Below are positions 1 to 9,787 of a stretch of DNA of 64,000 bases, piece after piece; position 1 is the first letter of the stretch; each line of letters opens with the position of its first letter. A program made the translations under genes and the position numbers. The stretch is from Bathymodiolus brooksi (Eukaryota > Mollusca > Bivalvia > Mytilida > Modiolidae). The stretch lies in contig OY804579.1 in the NCBI GenBank assembly GCA_963680875.1, positions 20,569,804 to 20,633,803 of the forward strand, in the 5' to 3' direction. The notes under the pieces were generated by a model. The model had not been told where the DNA came from. It worked only from the letters and a program-made list of their open reading frames with translations, and ran no database searches.

Positions 1-207
1 AATCATCCTAAATACCTGTCTGGAGAATGGACTCTGGAGGAAACACTGCGTAGTTTTCTAGACAGCATTGATTCTCCCGACGACCCAGATGGAATAGTTA
101 CCCGTGAAGAGTTTCTAGATTATTACGCTGGAGTGAGTGCTACCATTGATGATGATTCATACTTTGTTATGATGATTAGGTCATGCTATGGACTACCTCA
201 AAGGTAA
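1..207 (+). CDS. Calcyphosin-like EF-hand protein, last exon (gene A, partial)
   Basis: The frame is open from base 1 to a TAA at 205-207 and encodes the 68 C-terminal residues of a calcyphosin-like protein; the rest lies left of the window. It starts inside the exon at N-H-P-K-Y-L-S-G-E-W and continues through a fourth EF-hand (loop D-S-P-D-D-P-D-G-I-V-T-R-E-E) and the family-typical tail E-F-L-D-Y-Y-A-G-V-S-A. The fourth loop is two residues longer than canonical, as in known calcyphosins. It is most similar to the second exon of the minus-strand gene at 6994-9787 (G-E-W-T-L-E-E-T-L-R-S-F-L-D is identical), and less so to the four downstream copies. Known members are small cytosolic calcium-binding proteins, often linked to ciliated cells; that role is family knowledge and is not shown here. 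Confidence 0.88.
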   Translation, partial: NHPKYLSGEWTLEETLRSFLDSIDSPDDPDGIVTREEFLDYYAGVSATIDDDSYFVMMIRSCYGLPQR

Positions 208-324
208 AACGTTATACAGTTCACACTGAAAAATGTCTACTTTCTCTCTGATATTGTCAGTAAATCTGATAATTGTTTCCTGGACGATTCCTTCTCATCT
301 GTTTAGGCATGTGGATGAACGGAG

Positions 325-330
325 AATAAA
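325..330 (+). terminator. Candidate poly(A) signal AATAAA for gene A
   Basis: AATAAA lies 118 bases after the stop codon of the partial calcyphosin-like exon, a normal distance for a short 3' UTR. No other AATAAA is closer. Supported by position only. Confidence 0.4.
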
Positions 331-764
331 TTGACAATCGTGTCCAGATTAATTTGTGCAATTTTGTACGTATGTAACAGGATTTTGTCACCCAAAAAAG
401 AATTTCAGCCAGTTCTGGCTACCAAATGATTAATTTCGTAGACATTATTATCAATTATTGACAGTTTATGCAAAGACATTATATGCTAGCAAGTCTGATT
501 TGTGCAAAGTGGAAGTGGTATTCCGATAAAAAAATTAAAAAAAAATTACTCTAGACTTTCCGCTGTTAATTTGTATGATGAAAAACATAATTGCAATAAT
601 TATTTTGATTACAATTGATACATTTCAAACCCATGACACCCCAGTGAAAATAAGTAGAATGGTATATTATATTCTCCGCCCTGTTTTCATTTTCCATTTT
701 CAATTATCTATTTTGTTAACGAACTGGCTATGCAATTGTTTCTTCTTTAAAAAAAGTTTGAAAA
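331..764. other. AT-rich intergenic sequence, nothing recognised
   Basis: No exon, repeat family or conserved motif is apparent. The short frame at 575-778 has no recognisable protein character. Confidence 0.5.
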
Positions 765-954
765 TACCAAAGTGCTAATCAGAAGCCTTAAATCGAAGAA
801 GAACGGACAATATACAAATGTTAAAGAACTATGACAACAGTGGCTCATGATGATCTGTTGTATAGCGCTCCAAGACAATAACTGTATCTTCTTTTACCCA
901 TGACAATAGAATCTTCCACCCACAGATGTATTGTTCGTAAGAAATGTTTGAAAA

Positions 955-1140
955 TATCAAAGGATTAATCAGAAGTCGTTAATCGCAGATAATACAATGG
1001 CATAAAGAAAAAGGACAATTTAAGGACAAACAATGACCTACGAAACACTACACAGAAAATTGAAGAATGGGAAACAGGAATCCTACTAATATCCTGGGGT
1101 GGATTCAGGTGCTCAAAAGGGGTAAGAGAGAGGATATGGA
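955..1140 (+). repeat. Degenerate copy of dispersed element E
   Basis: The order of landmarks matches the other E copies: 'ggattaatcagaagtcg', a run of 'acaatggc' and 'aaggac', then 'gacctacgaaacactacacagaaaa', then a run resembling 'gggtggattcaggtgct' and 'aaggggtaag'. It is clearly older than the copies inside the four duplicated units. A further fragment with 'ctaatcagaagcc...aaatcgaagaagaacgg' lies at about 773-812. Confidence 0.6.
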
Positions 1141-1371
1141 TGTAAATAAAAATGAGAGACTATCTAACACTATTCCTAGACACAGTGCTGTTATTGTCGT
1201 TCTGTGCTTCGCTTTTGCAGAAGGCCATACATACAGCTGCAATACTGCTAAATAATAATTAATGTAAAACCAACGACCAGTCAAAGGACGTTAGACAAGA
1301 ATCAATCAAAATATATCTACTTATATATTATATATCAGCTTAGTTAGAGTTGTTCTCTTTGCAAATAGAGG

Positions 1372-1646
1372 GTCTGGGTGGTTCAACGAGTTAGGTAGTT
1401 GGATTACCTAACAACTCATACAAGCCTATCACCAATACGGCGTGGGTTCGTGCCTGCCTTTGTAGATTACAAAAAGGATGCACTCGACTCGCAGACGCAA
1501 GTGATAACGTTTACCAGTTGCTTCCCCATGGTCGGTGGTTCTCTCCGGGTACTCCGGCTTCTTCCACCACTTAAACTGGTCGCCATGACATAGCTGAAAT
1601 ATTGCTGAAAGTGGCGTTAAACACAATAAATCAAATTAAATCAAAT
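1372..1646 (+). repeat. tRNA-derived SINE, near full length
   Basis: A tRNA-like head with a B-box-like 'gggttcgtgcc' is followed by a body that ends in 'gctgaaatattgctgaaagtggcgttaaacacaa' and a short A/T-rich tail (taaatcaaattaaatcaaatc). The body recurs in both orientations at 6545, 7612, 8224, 9026, 12945, 51838 and 62850. This is the most complete copy in the window. SINEs of this kind are non-autonomous and depend on a LINE partner. Confidence 0.75.
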
Positions 1647-1931
1647 CTTTGCAAATATGAAAACAATGTATCAAATTATATACCGTTGTTTTTTTCGAAG
1701 TATTAATTTGTTTGCATATCTTTTCTGTCATTTATCAATTTAGTTTTACAGTAGAATTAAAAATTAGAATACTTAATATGGTATCGACCAGCTATTACAA
1801 ACCATTTTTATGAACAATTTTTATAAATAATTCAATCATTGTATTTGCTTAAACAACGCATTGATCGCAATGCCTGTCTGAAGCATATATAAAATGTGAT
1901 GACAGCGTAAGTTTTTAGGAATGTTTTAATG

Positions 1932-1977
1932 GCGTCTGGTTATTCCTCTGGTATCTTCAAACCTTTCATGAATAACT
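1932..1977 (-). repeat. Fragment of element E (head end)
   Basis: Read on the minus strand this gives 'gaaaggtttgaagataccagaggaataacca', matching the head of element E ('gaagataccaaaggggtaatcaga') seen at 20223, 30818, 44305 and 57303. Confidence 0.5.
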
Positions 1978-2319
1978 AGACATAAAATCAATGATATTAG
2001 GAATTAGTGATAGTACATTTAGATTAATTACCAGTAAATTATTCCAATTTTCAAGATATAGTTTTTATTCTTGCAACCGATCATTGGATGATATCTAATG
2101 GTAAAATGATATGTAAATAATGTCGTCTGCTGAAAGATATCATTTGAACATATACTACATATATTGTAAATGAACCCATAAAAAATATGTTCAAAAAAAG
2201 ATTTTCTAAATGTATAGTGCACACGGAATTAAAGTTTCTTTCAGAAGATTAATGGCTAAGTATGTCTGAAGGATATTATTCAAGAAAGGTGATAATAGCT
2301 ATGTATATGTATGAGTGCT

Positions 2320-2425
2320 CAGAGACAAACATTAATGTTTGAATTAGTACTGGTTATGGAAGCATTTGATTACATGGAAATTGATGTTAACGACGAAGGG
2401 GTTATTAACATTAAAGATATGATAG
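2320..2425 (+). pseudogene. Orphan calcyphosin-like EF-hand exon fragment
   Basis: The frame encodes V-L-V-M-E-A-F-D-Y-M-E-I-D-V-N-D-E-G-V-I-N-I-K-D-M-I followed by G|GTAAGA. This matches the end of exon 1 in the neighbouring genes (E-A-F-D-K-V-D-V-N-K-D-G-V-I-K-V-D-D-L-K, and D-V-N-G-D-G-A-I-N-T-D-D-L-K), including the EF-hand loop D-V-N-D-E-G-V-I-N-I-K-D and a donor site in the same phase (one base after the last full codon). I see neither the first two EF-hands upstream nor a matching last exon downstream on this strand, so it is most likely a leftover of a broken or rearranged copy. It could instead be a short exon of a split gene with diverged partners. Confidence 0.5.
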
Positions 2426-2443
2426 GTAAGATAGATGTTATAC

Positions 2444-2445
<2 letters not shown>

Positions 2446-2487
<42 letters not shown>
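2446..2487. repeat. (CT)21 microsatellite
   Basis: 42 bases of uninterrupted CT dinucleotides, 20 bases after the donor-like site of the orphan EF-hand exon fragment. Confidence 0.95.
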
Positions 2488-2490
<3 letters not shown>

Positions 2491-3167
2491 TAATTCATCT
2501 TCCTGAGAGAACCATGTGGGATAGTGTCAACTGTTTATGCCAGGCGCCGTGTCGTACGACTACATCCCTGAAACAATTGGGCCAAATAACAATTTTGGAG
2601 TATGCCCTAATGTTTCCAGTGTGGACCTAATCAGAGTATGTAATTTTGAGGCATTCCGAAATTCAACATGCTTACCAGGGCCAAAGCGTCTCAAAGCTCC
2701 TAGTTGTTTTTTTAATGAGTCTGTGTATTTCTCAGCACAATGCATTGCTTTGTATTGATCGGATATTTAAATCTGACACTACACTGTAACTCAATCACTC
2801 AATACATAAGATAGTAATCTATAGGAGCAAAATACACGAGACTTGTGAAAGGAATGGCGGTCTAAAGGGGATGCCTTATTATATAATCAACTGTCATTAT
2901 AGCTTTCAATGCAGATCATTGCAACTTTACATACATATTGAAGTTGTGCAATTTACATTCTAGAACCCTTAATTGTTTTTTTCGAGTTTTGTTTGTCATG
3001 TTTACAATCTTTGTCATTAAATCTGTTATCTGGTTGTGGCTAAAAATAATAACTTTGTAAGTGATCCTGCAGTGGTCATTCGTGTGCAATTTGGATTCAA
3101 TTCAAAAGCTCTTTTTTTCCACATGGCCCTTTGCTTTATATAATACCTAATGTTTAACCCTCCATAT

Positions 3168-5270
3168 TTATTACCTATGACAGACAGGGACATCTGTTTT
3201 CATCGGCATACGTCGTGGTCTTTATAACCTATGACAGACAATGACACCTGTTTTCATCGGCATACGTCGTGGTCTTTATAACCTATGACAGACAAGGACA
3301 CCTGTTTTCATCGGCATACGCCGTGGTCTTTATAACCTATGACAGACAAGGACGTCTGTTTTCATCGGCATACGTCGTGGTCTTTATAACCTATGACAGA
3401 CAAGGACATCTGTTTTCCTCGGCATACCTCGTGGTCTTCATAGCCTATGATAGACAAGGACATCTGTTTTCATCGGCATACGTCGTGGACTTTATAACCT
3501 ATGACAGACAAGGACATCTGTTTTCATCGGCATACGTCGTGGTCTTTATAACCTATGACAGACAAGGACTTCTGTTTTCATCGGCGTACATCGTGGTCTT
3601 TATATCCTATGACAGACAAGGACATCTGTTTTCATCGACATACGTCGTGGTCTTTATACCCTATGACAGACAAGGACATCTGTTTTCATCAGCATACGTC
3701 GTGGTCTTTATAACCTATGACAGACAAGGACATCTGTTTTCATCGGCATACCTCGTGGTCTTCATAGCCTATGATAGACAAGGACATCTGTTTTCATCGG
3801 CATACGTCGTGGACTTTATAACCTATGACAGACAAGGACATCTGTTTTCATCGGCATACGTCGTGGTCTTTATAACCTATGACAGACAAGGACTTCTGTT
3901 TTCATCGGCGTACATCGTGGTCTTTATATCCTATGACAGACAAGGACATCTGTTTTCATCGACATACGTCGTGGTCTTTATACCCTATGACAGACAAGGA
4001 CATCTGTTTTCATCAGCATACGTCGTGGTCTTTATAACCTATGACAGACAAGGACATCTGTTTTCATCGGCATACGTCGTGGTCTTTATAACCTATGACA
4101 GACAAGGACATCTGGTTTCATCGGCATACGTCGTGGTCTTTATAACCTATGACAGACAAGGACTTCTGTTTTCATCGGCGTACATCGTGGTCTTTATATC
4201 CTATGACAGACAAGGACATCTGTTTTCATCGGCATACGTCGTGGTCTTTATAACCTATGACAGACAAGGACATCTGTTTTCATCGGCATACGTCGTGGTC
4301 TTTATAACCTATGACAGACAAGGACATCTGTTTTCATCGGCATACGTCGTGGTCTTTATAACCTATGACAGACAAGGACATCTGTTTTCATCGGCATACA
4401 TCGTGGTCTTTATAACCTATGACAGACAAGGACATCTGTTTTCATCGGCATACGTCGTGGTCTTTACGACCTATGACAGACAAGGACATCTGTTTTCATC
4501 GGCATACGTCGTGGTCTTTATAACCTATGACAAACAAGGACATCTGTTTTCATCGGCGTACGTCGTGGTCTTTATAACCTATGACAGACAAGGACATCTG
4601 TTTTCGGCATACGTCGTGGTCTTTATAACCTATGACAGACAAGGACATCTGTTTTCATCGGCATACGTCGTGGTCTTTATAACCTATGACAGACAAGGAC
4701 ATCTGTTTTCATCGGCATACGTCGTGGTCTTTATAACCTATGACAGACAAGGACATCTGTTTTCATCGGCATACGTCGTGGTCTTTATAACCTATGACAG
4801 ACAAGGACATCTGTTTTCATCGGCATACATCGTGGTCTTTATAACCTATGACAGACAAGGACATCTGTTTTCATCGGCATACGTCGTGGTCTTTACGACC
4901 TATGACAGACAAGGACATCTGTTTTCATCGGCATACGTCGTGGTCTTTATAACCTATGACAAACAAGGACATCTGTTTTCATCGGCGTACGTCGTGGTCT
5001 TTATAACCTATGACAGACAAGGACATCTGTTTTCGGCATACGTCATGGTCTTTATAACCTATGACAGACAAGGACATCTGTTTTCATCGGCATACGTCGT
5101 GGTCTTTATAACCTATGACAGACAAGGACATCTGTTTTCATCGGCATACGTCGTGGTCTTTATAACCTATGACAGACAAGGACATCTGTTTTCATCGGCA
5201 TACGTCGTGGTCTTTATAACCTATGACAGACAAGGACATCTGTTTTCCTCGGCATACGTCGTGGTCTTTT
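3168..5270 (+). repeat. 54-bp tandem array (about 39 units)
   Basis: The unit reads around 'tatgacagacaaggacatctg...ttttcatcggcatacgtcgtggtctttataacc', 54 bases long. Because 54 is divisible by three, one frame stays open for 672 codons (3269-5287) and encodes an 18-residue repeat centred on I-T-Y-D-R-Q-G-H-L-F-S-S-A-Y-V. Two units lack three bases (51 bp, F-S-A-Y). Larger blocks are duplicated: a six-unit 324-bp block starting near 3421 recurs at 3745, and an eight-unit 429-bp block marked by 'tttacgac' (near 4463) recurs at 4892. There is no signal peptide, promoter or recognisable domain, so I call it a repeat and not a gene. Confidence 0.92.
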
Positions 5271-5289
5271 TGTGTTCAACGATTTGAGA

Positions 5290-6540
5290 TGAGAGTTAGT
5301 TGTTCGTTCTACCAAAATAGGTAGTAAAGGATAAGTAATTCGTACGTCTTATAAGAAACCCGACATGTTACAAATATAGTCAAGTCATGGAGGATACCAC
5401 AATACGCAATAAAACAAACAACACAAATGAAAAAGAAAAGATATATAATAGAACAACACGAACCCCACTGCTGCTTACAACCGAGGGCGAACTCAAGAGC
5501 TACATGCAACATTGGGCAAACAAAAACCAAGAAAAAAAAAACAAACAAACTTTCTGTTCATCCTTTTATACCGACACAAAAACACACATGTTGCTGAGGC
5601 ATTCCAAGGAATATGAAAATCAAACTTCCTCTTAAGTGGAACTTAATTATTTTCCCATATGTTCGTTCAAATGCCATAAACTAAAAGTAACTGCATTGTA
5701 TATACAACTAAATATGCAATCATTACCATTCGTGTATATTGGGTTGAATCATATTTGTAGTTTAAAAGAAAGAGGATTTATTCATTTTACCATAGGGTCT
5801 TATGTTGAACCTTTGTCCTGTGATTGCGGACATCTTGGATTTTCTATCCATATAAAATATGCCATTTTCGTAAGGTACCATCTAATGACCTATGTTAGAA
5901 ACGTTAATCAAGCGATGGAGGACATCTGGAATTTTTAATCGGGAAAAATATCATTGTTATTAAGAACCATCTACGAATCATTCACTTGATTTTGAATTCC
6001 ATTGATTGAGTAGTTGTTTTTATAACTATATCGATTGGAAGCTCAACCAGATGAATAATCCTGCAGAGTTTGTTTCCATTAGACCGAGTAGCTGCAGAGC
6101 AAATGCTAACTTACGACGCTGGACGGCGGCAACGACCGAGGCAAAGTGATGACAATAGCTCATATGATCCAGGTAAATTAAAAACAGAATATCTATTTTT
6201 TAGATTATTTATCTATTTCTTTATTTGACTAACATTCATTTCTATTTTGGCATTGAACGTATACACGTGGACTTACCGCGAAAACGGTTCTAAAATATAA
6301 ATGTTCCGAACACAGTGTTGAATGATTTTCCGAATTTCTGAAAACTTAAAGGTTATCACATTAAGTATAAAAAATACAATCTATATAATAACCATTGACA
6401 TCATTCACAATGTGTTCGGAATTATGTGGACATTCAGATGAGCTTGAAAGAAATTCCCTGTTATCCGTGAGATTGAAAAGTTCTTTTCATGAAGTGATAT
6501 AACTTGTTGTGTAATTTGAGACTGGAAAGTTCTGATCATG
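5290..6540. other. Intergenic sequence with old repeat fragments
   Basis: No gene is supported. 'gaacaacacgaaccccactg' and 'accgagggcgaactcaag' at about 5450-5496 resemble the tail of element E. A GC-richer patch at about 6107-6165 ('gacgctggacggcggcaacgaccgaggc' then 'aaagtgatga') resembles a widespread molluscan dispersed repeat that I recall only loosely. The 100-codon frame at 5636-5938 shows no protein-like features. Confidence 0.4.
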
Positions 6541-6544
6541 GTTT

Positions 6545-6782
6545 GGTTTATGGTGCTTAACGCCACTTTCAACAATATGTCAGTTATATCGTGGCGGTCA
6601 GTTTTATTGGAGAAAACCACCGAACTGTCACGAATCACTGACAAACTTTTATCACATAATGTTGTATCGAGTGCACCTCGCCATGAACGGGGTTCGAACT
6701 CACAACTTTAGTGGTGATAGACACTGATTCCACAGGTAGTTGTAGATCCAACCGCCATACGATCACGACCACGACGACCCCT
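6545..6782 (-). repeat. tRNA-derived SINE (minus orientation)
   Basis: Read on the minus strand it runs from 'ggggtcgtcgtggtcgtgatcgtatggcgg' through a B-box-like 'gagttcgaacccc' to the shared body 'ctgaccgccacgatataactgacatattgttgaaagtggcgttaagcacc'. It lies just downstream of gene B and holds the nearest AATAAA on that strand (complement of 6603-6608, about 385 bases after the stop), so it might supply that gene's poly(A) signal; that is a guess. Confidence 0.75.
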
Positions 6783-6993
6783 TGTGATCATTGAGTGATA
6801 TAATTCGTTGTGTAATGCCTTATTGTGATGTGTTGTTTACTATGTACAAACTAAAGCGTAAAATGAAGTACAAGATTTGTTATTGTTTGTTCCTCTGAAT
6901 GTACACAGAAATCAACATCTTAATCATTAGCCTATTTGCCTAGCATTATCAATTTTAACTTATGTTCCTCCTATGAACTATCTCATATGTTAA

Positions 6994-7223
6994 TTATCGT
7001 TGAGGTATATTGTAACACGACCTCATCATCATGACGAAGTAAGAATCTTCATCAACCGTAGCACTCACTCCTGCATAGTAATCTAGAAATTCTTCACGTG
7101 TAATAACTCCATCCGGGTTATCAGGATCGTCTATATTGTCTAGAAAACTACGCAGTGTTTCCTCCAGAGTCCATTCTCCGGACAAGAACTTTGGGTAATT
7201 CTGGGCATTGGTTGAATAGACCA
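6994..7223 (-). CDS. Calcyphosin-like protein, exon 2 (gene B)
   Basis: This exon follows an acceptor 'actttcag' on the minus strand and completes the split codon left by exon 1 (9400-9787), giving K-V-V-Y-S-T at the join. It encodes residues 130-205 of a 205-residue protein and ends with TAA at 6996-6994. It carries the fourth EF-hand (residues 161-174, loop D-D-P-D-N-P-D-G-V-I-T-R-E-E, the family's extended non-canonical form) and the conserved tail E-F-L-D-Y-Y-A-G-V-S-A, close to gene A. The segment N-Y-P-K-F-L-S-G-E-W keeps four residues that the four downstream paralogues have lost. The exon directly abuts a 31-bp tandem repeat made of acceptor-like units, so splice-site choice may be unusual. 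Confidence 0.88.
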
Positions 7224-7533
7224 CTGAAAGTATAGAGAACACACACATATTTATCACTGAAATTATAGAGAACACACATATTTACTACTGAAATTATAGA
7301 GAACACACATATTTACTACTGAAATTATAGAGAACACACATATTTACTACTGAAATTATAGAGAACACACATATTTACTACTGAAATTATAGAGAATATA
7401 CATATTTACTACTGAAATTATAGAGAACACACATATTTACTACTGAAATTATAGAGAACACACATATTTACTACTGAAATTATAGAGAACACACATATTT
7501 ACTACTGAAATTATAGAGAACACACATATTTAC
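7224..7533 (-). repeat. 31-bp tandem repeat containing acceptor-like sequence
   Basis: About ten units of 31 bases, with spacing checked by the recurrence of 'aattatagag' at 7261 and 7292. Read on the minus strand each unit contains 'gtgtgttctctataatttcag', a pyrimidine-rich stretch ending in CAG, followed by 'tagtaaat'. The unit next to the exon reads 'ctctatactttcag' and is the real acceptor of gene B exon 2. The intron's 3' end thus appears to have been tandemly copied, leaving a row of decoy 3' splice sites. Confidence 0.88.
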
Positions 7534-7611
7534 TACAAGAAGGTGTATTAATGATTGTTTTTGCTTGGTGACTTTTTGACTCATCGAATATTATTTAGTC
7601 TTCATAAATGC

Positions 7612-7850
7612 AAACGGGTCCGTCGTGATCGTGATCGTATGGTAGTTGGATTTACAACTTCCTGTGCAATCAGTGCCTATCACCACAAAAGTTGTGATTT
7701 CAAATCCCGTTTCGTGGCGAGATATACTCGATACAACATTGTGTGACAGGTCGGTGGTTTTCTCCGGGTACAGCAATAAAACTTACCTCCATGATATAGC
7801 TAAAATATTGATGAAAGTGGCGTTAAACACCATAACCCAAACCCCCTAAC
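7612..7850 (+). repeat. tRNA-derived SINE in intron of gene B
   Basis: It starts 'gggtccgtcgtgatcgtgatcgtatggtagttgg', has a weak B-box ('tttcaaatccc'), then the shared body with 'ggtcggtggttttctccgggta' and 'aaagtggcgttaaacacca'. It lies antisense to gene B. Confidence 0.75.
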
Positions 7851-8035
7851 AATAACTATGTTACATTATAAAAATTAAAAAGAAAACACGTGGTATTCTC
7901 CTCATGTCCTTTCTTGATGATACAAGTCAAAGTGTGTTTTAACTGCTTCTGTGGAAATCATTGCATCATTGTAAAGTTAGTCATGCATAATGTGTAGAAT
8001 TGACAAGTGACATTTTATAATCTTGTAATAAATAA

Positions 8036-8125
8036 ACGTTAGAGAAAACCGAACGGGAAATAAAGAATGAACAATCCAGAGACACAGGCAACATATACCC
8101 AAGACAGAGAACGAACGCGACAAAC
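8036..8125 (+). repeat. Short dispersed repeat ('aaacgttagagaa' family)
   Basis: 'aaacgttagagaaaaccgaacgggaaataaagaatg' and 'acaatccagagacac' here recur in diverged form at about 59191-59250 ('aaacgttagagaataccgaagcggcaat', 'acaatccagagaaac') and more weakly at about 61627. The family is not recognised. Confidence 0.45.
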
Positions 8126-8221
8126 ACAAGAAAATACCTACCACAGAAAACTAAAAAGGGGGAGTAAATGATCCCCATCTAAAACCAGATGTAAGTAGTT
8201 CCTGTTTCTTATAAACCATTT

Positions 8222-8392
8222 TAGGGGCCGTCGTGGTCGTGATCGTATGGTAGTTGGATTTACAACTGCCTATGCAATCAGTGCCTATCACTACTAACGT
8301 TGTCAGTTCGAATCCCCGGGTACTCCTCCGGTTTCCTCCACCAATAAAACTTATCGCCACGATATAACTGAAATAACCCTAACCCCTAAAAA
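8222..8392 (+). repeat. SINE, internally deleted copy
   Basis: The head 'aggggccgtcgtggtcgtgatcgtatggtagttgg' and B-box 'agttcgaatccc' are near-perfect, but the middle is missing: the sequence jumps to 'cgggtactcctccggtttcctccaccaataaaac' and stops soon after 'gatataactgaaata'. It lies in the intron of gene B, in the same orientation as the copy at 7612. Confidence 0.7.
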
Positions 8393-9025
8393 CCATTTGT
8401 AATAAGCAGAACCTCCATTTCTCCTCTACAAAAAGAAACTACAATAATTTAAAAAAAAAAAAATGATATTACGAAAAGTTGCATAACCCTGATTAAGGGT
8501 CTATCACCTGGTCATTTATAATTAAACACCTGGTACTTCCATGTTTCTGGTCAGCTATGATTATGCACCTGTCATGGCTGTATGCTGCCCATACTTTGTC
8601 AATCATGATTATGCACCTGATATTGTTTGTACTTTATTAATTATGATTTTACACCTGATATAATTGCAGGCTGTCAATTGTGATTAATTGCTCAGATAAA
8701 TGACAGCATCATATGAGAGTAATTCATTATTTTCCTGTGGAGAAATATTTGATTACTTTTTTTACTGATTACCATGGCAATGATTGTTTAAATGCTGATA
8801 TGATATAAGAAGAGCATGAATCATTAGAAAGTTATATTATACATCTGGGTGTTATTCATAAGACACATATATTTCAAAGAGAAATGGAAGAACCAAACTT
8901 CTTCATCAGTTCCTCTTTAAAGCAATTAAAAATGATGGCGTTGAACTCAACCACCGGTCACTGATACAATGTTTTGCCTTTTATTCTCTCATACAATCTT
9001 TCCTAGAAAACCATGTTACACTTTT
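8393..9025. other. AT-rich part of gene B intron, nothing recognised
   Basis: A short motif recurs three or four times between about 8508 and 8660 ('atgattatgcacctg', 'atgattttacacctg', 'ataattaaacacctgg'), suggesting a decayed tandem repeat. Nothing else stands out. Confidence 0.4.
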
Positions 9026-9330
9026 ATATAAGTACACTATAGATTGTTTGTTTGATGGTGTTTAACGCCACTTTCAACAATATTTCAGTTATATCGCGGA
9101 GGTATAAGTACGCTATAGATTGTTTGTTTGATGGTGTTTAACGCCACTTTCAACAATATTTCAGTTATATCGCGGAGGTATAAGTACGCTATAGATTGTT
9201 TGTTTGATGGTGTTTAACGCCACTTTCAACAATATTTCAGTTATATCGCGGAGGTCAGTTCTTTTGGTGGAGGAAACCGGAGGACCTGGAGAAAACCACC
9301 GACCTGTCGCAAGTCACTGACAAACCACAC
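9026..9330 (-). repeat. SINE 3' end tandemly triplicated (76-bp period)
   Basis: 'tataagtac[ag]ctatagattgtttg' followed by the SINE tail ('gatggtgtttaacgccac' to 'atatcgcggagg') is present three times with a 76-base period. The third copy continues into the SINE body (to 'gacaaacc' near 9330), so the fragment arose from one SINE end plus its flank copied in tandem. It lies in the intron, about 70 bases from the donor of gene B. Confidence 0.82.
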
Positions 9331-9399
9331 TATAGAAGATATAGGAACTTGGTCAAAGAATTTGTAATAGTTTTAGTTTTTCTGTACTAATTGACAAAC

Positions 9400-9787
9400 C
9401 TTTTAGATCGTCCACTTTAATTACTCCATCCTTATTAACGTCCACTTTATCAAACGCTTCATTGACTGTTGATTCTCTGGATTGTTTTAGAGAAGGACGG
9501 AGTCGACGAAAAAATTCGTCAAAGTCTATAGTATCGTTTTCATCTTTGTCAAAACACTGGAACAATAATTCTAAATCCTTTTCGGACAATTCAGTCATTC
9601 CAAAGGCAACAACGCCCTGTTTAAATTCTTTCCTGGACAATCTTTTAGAAAAATCCTTATCCATGTGTCTGAATATGACGGATAAGAGTTTTATTCCGCC
9701 ACAACCTCTACTGAGGCAACTTTCCCTCATTTGATCTATCAACTGTTGCCCTCTCTGAGCCATGTCTATTCTATAATGTGTATACAT
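9400..9787 (-). CDS. Calcyphosin-like protein, exon 1 (gene B)
   Basis: This exon encodes residues 1-129 plus one base, ending at donor G|GTTTGT; with exon 2 (7223-6994) it gives 205 residues across a 2,176-base intron. Calcyphosin-like proteins have four EF-hands. Here loops 1-3 are at residues 43-54 (D-K-D-F-S-K-R-L-S-R-K-E), 80-91 (D-K-D-E-N-D-T-I-D-F-D-E) and 116-127 (D-V-N-K-D-G-V-I-K-V-D-D). The calcium ligands at positions 1, 3, 5 and 12 are present or conservatively replaced, but the loop glycine (position 6) is K in loop 1 and D in loop 2. The C-L-x-R-G-x-G-G-I-K segment at 24-33 is the family's signature N-terminal region. The ATG is chosen because it is the first in frame and matches the start of the four downstream paralogues (M-Y-x-x-x-R-I). 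Orientation is opposite to A and C1-C4. Confidence 0.9.

Noticed and set aside
5636..5938. 100-codon frame as a small cysteine-containing protein
   Set aside because: No signal peptide, no recognisable family and no exon context; length is within chance for AT-rich DNA.
6600..6782. tRNA genes in the SINE heads
   Set aside because: B-box-like motifs are present, but the cloverleaf is not maintained and the same head recurs joined to the SINE body.
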